From Nectonema munidae (Eukaryota > Nematomorpha > Nectonematoida > Nectonematidae), in contig JAUIRK010000673.1 in NCBI GenBank assembly GCA_030549495.1, positions 930,001-994,000 on the forward strand: DNA of 64,000 bases, written 5' to 3'. Below the pieces are notes generated by a model that saw only the letters and a program-made list of their open reading frames with translations, was not told the origin of the DNA and ran no database searches. The position numbers were made by a program, and so were the translations under genes. Below are positions 12,301-21,300 of the stretch, piece by piece (position 1 is the stretch's first letter; the number at the start of each line of letters is the position of its first letter).

Positions 12301-15300
12301 TTAGGTTGAAATTTTCTACAAATTATTTCCTGTAGTAATCTTTAAGGAAATATAACCTTTACACCATATGCTGATAAAATTTATAAAAATTTTGTATTTT
12401 ATTTTTATTTTGAAAAAACAAAACTCAAAATTACTCCGAATTTTTATTTATAGCGACAGATATATCAAGTTTACATTGAAAAGGTATATAAAAAATTAGG
12501 GAAAGTGTGTCTGAAAAAATTTCTTTGATTTTACTGTTCGTCAATAAGAAAATTTTGGAAAGCAATATCCTTACTAATAAGAAATATATATTCCATACAA
12601 TAGTATTGTAAGTATGAGAAAACTCGAGATTTTGGATTTAATAGCGTCTCCCTTAAATAAAGTTGAAAGAGCAAAATATAAAAAAATAGTTTGCCAAGAA
12701 ATCCATATTTAGAAATAGAAAAGCGATATTTACCGATGAATAATTTGCTTGTCATGCAAATAATCCATTCCCTGAGCAATTTGCTTTGAAATAAGAGTCT
12801 TCTGTGAAGTTGTTAGTTTGGTTTCAAGGATGTGAATGTGGCGATAGAGAGTTGAGCCATCGCACCACTGAGTTATAATCATCAGTTCTGACGTATCCGA
12901 AGAAATGCACGCCATGAACCATAGAATGTTCATATGTCGTGTTTTCCTAAAGCATTGAGATATGTATAACCCCAGAATGTTTTCCATTTATCGATGTATA
13001 AAAGTGAGTGGGAAAAAGAATTCTCTGCCTTAATATATAAATATATTTTAATTTCTTTGAAACATTCATTTTTATTTATTATAAATTAATAGGGAAAATA
13101 AAAGAATTTTCTATTTGGAATTAAAGTAAGGGAAAATAAGAAATATATATAATATTCTATAACATTTACAATATGTTGAAATAAATTCGAGTTTTAGCAT
13201 TTTCATTAGCCGAATAAGAGATTTAAAAAATTATATTATAATTTTTATTTGAAAGTTTAGTTCTTCATTAATATGTAATTATTTTTCTTATTATATAAAT
13301 TTTATCTTTAGATAAAAATATATTAATTTTTTATTTCAAAAAAATCCCTGAATAGTACATAAACCAAAGCATTACATTCACCAAGATTTACGAGCTTCCT
13401 CTGATTTCTCTAAAGTGCACCCATTCCTTATTACTTCGTTTACAACCTACGGCACCAACCTCCTTTGTTTCTCCACGTTATGTTTGAAAAAGCCTATTGT
13501 GGGCGAAAATTCATTTCTTTGTGCAAAATAAATTGTTTACTCTTTCTGTTTACTTTATGCACTAATTTAATGGGTCACCTTCAGCATAAAATCTGTATTT
13601 AATATTAATTCTTTCAATTTGTAAGGAATACCTTGTCTTCAAACTCTGGGAAGGTTAGTGCATCAGACCTAATAAAACTAATTGAATCTTATGATAATAA
13701 TTTTAAATATCAAATTAAATCTACTCTTTTCATTAGACATTCTAAACACCAAAGGCAGGAGATCAGGTCCTATGGAGGGAGGCAGGGGATACGGGTTGAA
13801 GAAAATATATAATACGGGGGATTTAGTGAATTAACTCAATTATACTGACACTATATCAGTTATTTTCAGTTAAGATAATCAGAAGCATATATGCAATAAC
13901 AAATGTAAAGGAATAATAAAAATTATATTTTCTTATTAAATTTGCCTGTTAGAACCACTGTACTAGTATATTATTATATTAATATATACAACTATATAAG
14001 AAATGAAAAAATAAAATAGGCAAATGACTAAATTGCTATTTTAAGAGGATTTCTTAATGCACGGATAACTCTAAATTTATCCTGGGGGATTTTGTACATA
14101 GCGATTTTGTATTGGGGGATTTTGTCCTACGGGGTATTTTGTCCTAGTTACTGTATCTTGATAGTAAAGTATTTACTAAACTTAACATGAGGCACCAGTA
14201 TACAGAAAGTTTAAAAGTGGAGGATTAGCTTCAGTCATACTAAAAATCCGACTTCAAAGAGTCACGTACATTAGAGACTGAAAATCACAACCCAAAACTC
14301 ACTTCAGACGAAGTTAGAAATTAAGGATAAAGACTTAAAAGAATACTGCTGATGTATTACCTAAGTATACTTAGGGATCATAAGATATCGTATTAGTCTC
14401 TTCTACTCAATAATTTACAAAGGGAATACACTCAATACACTGTAATCTCATACAGAAGCATTGATGTCATTTGACTGTGTTCATTGTACAGGAAAAATAG
14501 GATTGGTAAATTTCGAACTAACTGACCAGGCCAGTTAAATTGGATTGAAAGAGGCTGAGTTATATATTATTAACAAGTCGCACGGAAGAAAGTACAATAA
14601 CAGAAGATAGCGATATATTAGCCAAACTGAACTTATAGGAAATTTCATTTTAACCACTCTTTTCTCAATCTATATTTTGGCTTTTATCATTATTGTAAAT
14701 GTTCTAATTCAATCACCACTACCATGAACAACTAGAATAACGACCTACCAAGTGAGCCACAACTGCCAAATGGAGTAAAAAATTAATCTATATAAGTCTA
14801 TATCAAAAATAAATATGCTTGAAATTTAACTCCGATTTAAGGTTCATTTCAATTCACGCATTAACCCGTTAACGATCAGAATAATCAGACCATATCTAAT
14901 GTAAAGCAGAAGATTTGTATTAAAGAGCTTTGATAAACGCAGACGATTTTATTTTTGTAAAGTCGACTATAGTCGACATGGGCGTTAACGGGTTAAGTGC
15001 AAGGTTTGTTCCTTCGAGTAAACACAAGTCACTACTTGTATCCATAGAAACCGGCCTTTCTTATATAAGGATATTTAATATGCCTGTTAGAAATATGACA
15101 CCCAGAAATAGTTCCTAAAACTTGAATAGCAGGCAACTCAACTAGAACCCACTCAGAAATATGTTTACAACATGCACAAAACACATATGTTCAATATAGT
15201 AGAGTATGACTAAAATAGTGTACTCAATATTAGTATAAAATAATGTGTTTGATTCATAATTAAAAATGTGATATATTTAAAATCAGAAAGGTTTGTCTAT

Positions 15301-18300
15301 ACCTGCTTTAATTGATACAATAATAATTGATTGTGTCCACTTCAATATAAGGGATGCCTAACTCGACGATGTTTATTTAACGTTCAAATTAGTCAACTAG
15401 CAAAGTTGTTGTATGAAAATTCAGCAGTCAGTACTAAGAATCAATATCTCGAGAATATTGAAAGATTATTATAAAAAGATCAAACCGCAGTATTGCAACT
15501 TCATTCTTGAAGGATTTAACTTGCTCCAAAGTCGGATTCTTAACATTCAACTTTTTAATTGCAACAGGTCCTAAAAAAGGAGAAATTTAATTATATCAAA
15601 AAACTTGAGTTAAAAGTGGAAAAACAGGTATAAAAAATTAGAGTGAGCGGATGCGGATACAAAATATTTTTAAAAAATTATATGTTTTATATTTTACAGT
15701 ACCTTACTATTTTAATCCCTTTTTTATATTTTTTACTGTTTTTTAATCCACCAATGTAATAGAATTACATTAATAATAATAATTAGAAAATTTTGTTTAA
15801 AATAATCATAATTAATTACCGGTAATTTTTTTTATGAAATAACAGTTTTTCTACTTTTTCCCCTAGTAATCTTTCTTTTGGTTGTATAAATATTTCCGGC
15901 GTTGCTAAAGAGCTGCTCGCTTTGAACAGTGCTAGGAGGGCAAGTAAGGTAATGCTATGCAATTTTTGATAAAATAGAAATTCTTCTTTTTTTGTTTTCC
16001 ACCAACCTAAGCAAAATATATCTAAGCAATTATATGTATCAATTTTCTTTTCTTTTTGATACTTCGTTATTTCTTCATTAAAAGCTTCATTATCTTCACA
16101 TTCTTTCTCGTTTTCTTCTTCACTACTAGAGTTTAGAATAGAGTCCATAGCTTCATTCAAAGAGGTATAAGCTTCATTAGCACTTTTCTTCATTTTTTGC
16201 AGCATTTTATTTCTATGCTACTATTAACAATCTTATCCTCATCATATAAATTCAAAAGGAAAGTTTTTACTTTATTTGTCTTTTCAAAATTGGTGAACAA
16301 TTTACTTTTGAATCTCGAATCGAGAAAAGTAGCTATAATGTAAAGATCAATTGCGGATGCGGATGTTAACATGAAAAAAATCCGCGGATGAGGATATAAA
16401 GTGGATGCGGATATCTGATACATCTCTAACTTATACTAAGCATTCATTTGATATGCGGTTTCAATAAAAAGTAAATATAGCCATCGTGTGAAGCTGCAAA
16501 ATAATTTACCCGTTAGTTTATCGCCAATTATACCCAAATTTGAAAACTTAGTAAGAAAGTTCAGAGGCCAAGCTGAATCTATTCATCGGAATCATTAAAT
16601 GAGGATGAAAACTTCTTGATTTAACCTTTTAAGGAACATTTAAGGCACTCGTGTTCAAACTTTTTAAGGCACTCGTGTTTCAAAAATAAGACTCTTGTGC
16701 TTTAAGTATATAAATACCTAAATAAAGAGATAAGCAGATTAGATTAAAGATAAGCAATTCGTTTTCACCAACATGGGCGGGTTAAGAAAGTACATGCTCA
16801 ACTTAGCGTAAGAGTATTGTTTTTTAAATTTAACATGAATAAATTTTAATTCACTATATTTAAAAGTTTTTTAACCATAAGTCTCATACACAGCATTCGA
16901 ATCAAAGTTCAGCAATGAAAATAAAAACATTACAAATTTGGCATTGATCCATGACGTTTTGTTATTGAGTCATACAATGCACAACTTCCTGTGTGGGTGG
17001 CACGAAAAAATTATTATATCTAGTGAATCCAAATTTAGGCTACAATCAGGCCCGTAGATAAAGGGTACAAGGGTTAGGACCTAAGCCTAACCCCTTAGGG
17101 GATTTATTTTGATTCGAAATATATAAATGTATACAATTTTATATATTTTGACCTCATTAAAATCAGTTTTGCCCCTCCCGGTACTGGATTCTGGCAACGG
17201 GGTTGGCTGCAATAAATTTAAGAAACACTACAAAAAAGGAATATCGGGGCAAACACAAAGAAGTCATCACCAATAGATATAAAACTATTACATGACCTAT
17301 ATTAGAATACGGATCTACAATATGGGGTCTGGCAATATCCCAATCTAACATAACGAAATTACAAACTTTACAAAACAGAGCACTAAGCTTAGCAAAGGGC
17401 AACACACAACATCTCCACACAGACATTTTTATATATCAAAGAACACATTGATGTACACAGATTTAACTTGAAAGCATTTGCGATAACCAACAACACCCAC
17501 TAAATCATTTTTACCACTCTACAAAACCACAAAGACACATGAAAAATACGATATTTGAAGATAATAACCTCATTCTTTATAACACTTGTCAACATAAAAA
17601 AATAATCAAAATCAAACAAAGGTCAATAAAATAATTCACACACAAGCAGTGACAAACTATTTTTCTACCCATACACCTAATAAAGTCCTAAACATTTGTC
17701 CACCAAAAATTGATATATCAGAACAAATACTGCCCATCAAAACAAGGCACACACTTGCAAAACTTAGAGCTAACAAATCACCGTTACTTCGTGAGTATCT
17801 TCATAAAATTGATTGCAAAACATACTATATCTCGTAGAGACATACGAATCCGCGCTGTCCACTTTGCAATCAACACACACGACCTCTTCAACTGTCCACA
17901 CATCCATACAACATTTAAACTCATTCATTTATGGTTCAAGCCATGCAAGGCAGTTAACTTACTAGTTAAGTGAGGAAACTATATGGCTGAAGCTTGGATT
18001 TAAAACTTATATATTTATACAACAAAGCCACAAATAAGCCTACACATAAAGTCAGCAGTATCTAATGGTAGCTTTTATGTAGGTCGGCTGAAAATACACA
18101 TACTCATCGCTACTGCTGCGAAAGTATAGAGAAATTCTATATTTTTTCCTTGTGAGTATTTTCCAGCGATGGATATACTTTCCCAGCTCAAATAAATATT
18201 CTTTTTTTGAACTGATAGATGACATTAATAACAAGATTTTGTAACCTAGGGGCTAACAAGAACAATATCGTTTTCCGAACATATGCAGGACGAATACCCT

Positions 18301-21300
18301 TACTCCCAATTAAAGTAGCAATACGTGCTTTCATGAAGACAAATCAAAGTTTCCCGATCTTAATTTGTTAGACAGTTATATAATATCAGTTTTATGGCCT
18401 TAGCCAAAAGTAGGCATTCTTAACTAAGGAGGTGAAAATTAAACGAAATCGACATCTGCTTTGTTGATTGAATAACCTTAGATTTTAATCTACAGAGAAT
18501 GGGTTTTCTCCTTGGCTTTTGGATTTAGTATAAAATTTCGATAATCTCAGCGAAGCAAATTAAAATTAAAAAAATTAAGATATAACATTATTGGACATTT
18601 GTAAAATACTCATCAAGCAGGAAAGAGCATCTTTTATTGAAGAAATAGAGATACTCGTAAATGAAGCCGGGTTTGTTATTCATTGATTTTTTTCGGCAAA
18701 GCAATCAATTTTCATTTGCTAAGTTTGTTTCTGTGATAAATTATCTTTTTCATCTACGCATTTTGTTTTGATATTGTGAATGAAGAAAGATTTGTTATTC
18801 GTTTCTCTAATACCATACCTGACACAGTTATGCTATTCCATCAGTTTTGATTTTCTTTCCATCTGATTCAGTTTTCTTCTTTTCCTCAAACTGTTTGTTT
18901 CTATGGATACCTCATCTTTGTCATCTGAAATTTATGAAAGTTTTTGTCATGAAAGCTCTTCAAAGGTAGAGTTATCTTCATCTTTTTCAAGTTCTGAATA
19001 CAGTGAGATTAATTATGATGAAAATCTTGAAGCTCCTGATGGTACTTCTTACTCTTGGAATCCTGTGGTGAAAATAAATGGAAGACCCAGGAGTAGAAAT
19101 ATACGAAATTTATCTACGTAAATTATGAAAAGTTCAGTATTAATTCATTAATGACATATTTTGGATGTCTTATATTCATGGGAAAGTCTAATGATCAAAA
19201 AATAAAATACAAGTACTCTTGTAGACTACATTCCTCAAAGCCATGCTACCAAAAACTTCAAGGTGGTTTATGGGTTACATTCACAGAACTGTACAAGCTT
19301 GCAACTGTTTGGATACAAGGCTAAACCAGAATCACTTTAAGCCTAAACAAATCAGAAAGCAAGGTAGAAGTCGCCAATCGCATGATTCGTTAACATTGAT
19401 CATACAAACTTTCAAAAAAGTGGACATCAGCTGTTTTTTTAAACTATTTGGATATAGCAGCTTTGAATTTTATGATGATTTTGAACCACAATTGTCCTAA
19501 AAGATTTTTCGATAACTAAAAAAGGGGGAAGAAAATTGTTCTTGAAATATTTGTCAAGAGACTACAACTTGATGAAGTTACGTTCAAATATACAAGAACT
19601 CAACTCTAAAACAAAATCTCTTCTAAATTTTGATGGATTTGCAGAAAGAAAAGAGTCAACTTGCCTACCTACAAGTAGTAAAAAAGTTGCTTGCACATTT
19701 TGTCCTACTTCTAAAAAAGCAAGAAATACAAGACAATGCCAAAAGTGCGATAAAGGTGTTTGCAAACTCCATTCACTTTCAACTTGCCCTAATTGTACAT
19801 GAAAATTTATAGTAGCTCATATATATTTTATATATATAATTTTGCTTCTGTTTTTTCCGCTTCATAAAGAACCGATTTTTTACCTCACTTATTTTTAACT
19901 TACTTTGTTCAAAAAAAAGTTATAAAATCTGGTTAGTTTTTATTTTAAAGCTCAAATAACAGAATAATTAAAAAATACAGAAGCTTCGATAACTTATCAT
20001 TTTTTATATTATATTGAAATCTCACTTTGAAATTTGAGCTGGAATAAGGGCGTCATGCGAAGGTAGAAAACATCGGTGTTTTGGAAAATAAAACGATTTG
20101 ATAAATTCAGGATATAGGTAACCCATATGCTCTATCAATACCCAAAAGAGTAAAACATAGATGTCGTATCACAATAATGTCACTAAGTAGATTGTGCAAC
20201 TACTTGCTGTGCCATTCTAACAGTACATGTCTATCTGCTTCCATTAGCCAAAGACAATGGCGTAGATTGAACACTTACTTACATCAGTATACAAAACAGT
20301 CAACATAAAAACTTAATCTCATTTAATTTTAAAAACTAGCAAAACTCGTACCGTGCCAAACTCCTTTATAAACTGTGCCAAAAGTTCCAGCTCCAATCTT
20401 AGGACCAAAAGTGACTTCTTCTTTCGAAATCTCCCAATCAACAATGGAATCTTTTTTAGAATCTATTTTCTTCAAAGAAAAGTTTCCTTGAGTATTGTGT
20501 AGGAAATCTGAAATGGAGTTTTTGGATGAAAAACAAGAGTATTGGTTGCTAGAAGACAGTCTTTGTTTGATACTGTCTTGTACTTGAATTTGGCTGTTGG
20601 AAAGAACGTTTGGAGTAGAAGTCGAGCGCTTCCGCGAACCCAAATGGACATCTACATAAATGAATTTATAATTATATTTTGGTATAGACAATGGAGAAAA
20701 AACTAAAGAGAATGTGCTTGCGGTTTACCTCTTTGGTCTGGAAGCAAAAGATTCTCACATAACTAACGAATCAGACCGATAAATCAACATTTTATATTAT
20801 TAAGGGAAAAATGGGAAAAAATATTGTTATACAACGTTTCGGCATAATATAGGTCCAGACAATACTTTTAAAAAAGCTATGATAAATTAAATTAACCCAT
20901 TTATGCGCAATGTTTCTAAGAAACACAGACGATAGCTCTTTTTATTGTAAATAATATGAATTTCGAAAATCGTTTGCTTGTTCTGGGCATAAATGGGTAA
21001 AAAAAGAAGTTAAAAGACGAGTGCCTTCTCTTTTATGAGGAGTGCATCTTCTGCCAAGATTTTCTCGCAAATTCATTTCTACACGATCAAAAGTTCATAT
21101 ATCAAAGCAACAGTTTCCATTCATGCATGATTGAATTGATTCAAAACGCTTAAAAGCATAAAAACACGGCTTTTTGAATTGAAAATTATTTTTTGTGTTA
21201 TTCGATCAAGTTTTTTATAAAAGTTTATTAGATTATTGTTTTTTTTTCGCTGGAAACTTAAATTTTTTTAAGACAAGTTACGCCTATCACAGAAAATAAA

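Larger units (their letters stand above)
3362..12733 (-). other. RAF intron, about 9.4 kb
   Basis: GT at 12733-12732 and AG at 3363-3362. It contains an RTE-like LINE, a complete-ended hAT element, a Tc1/mariner relic and long AT-rich stretches. The LINE and hAT lie in the same orientation as the host gene; the mariner relic is on the opposite strand. Confidence 0.85.

Noticed and set aside
16985-17035. Possible Tc1 'FSDESKF' block
   Set aside because: Too short and no other Tc1 motif nearby.
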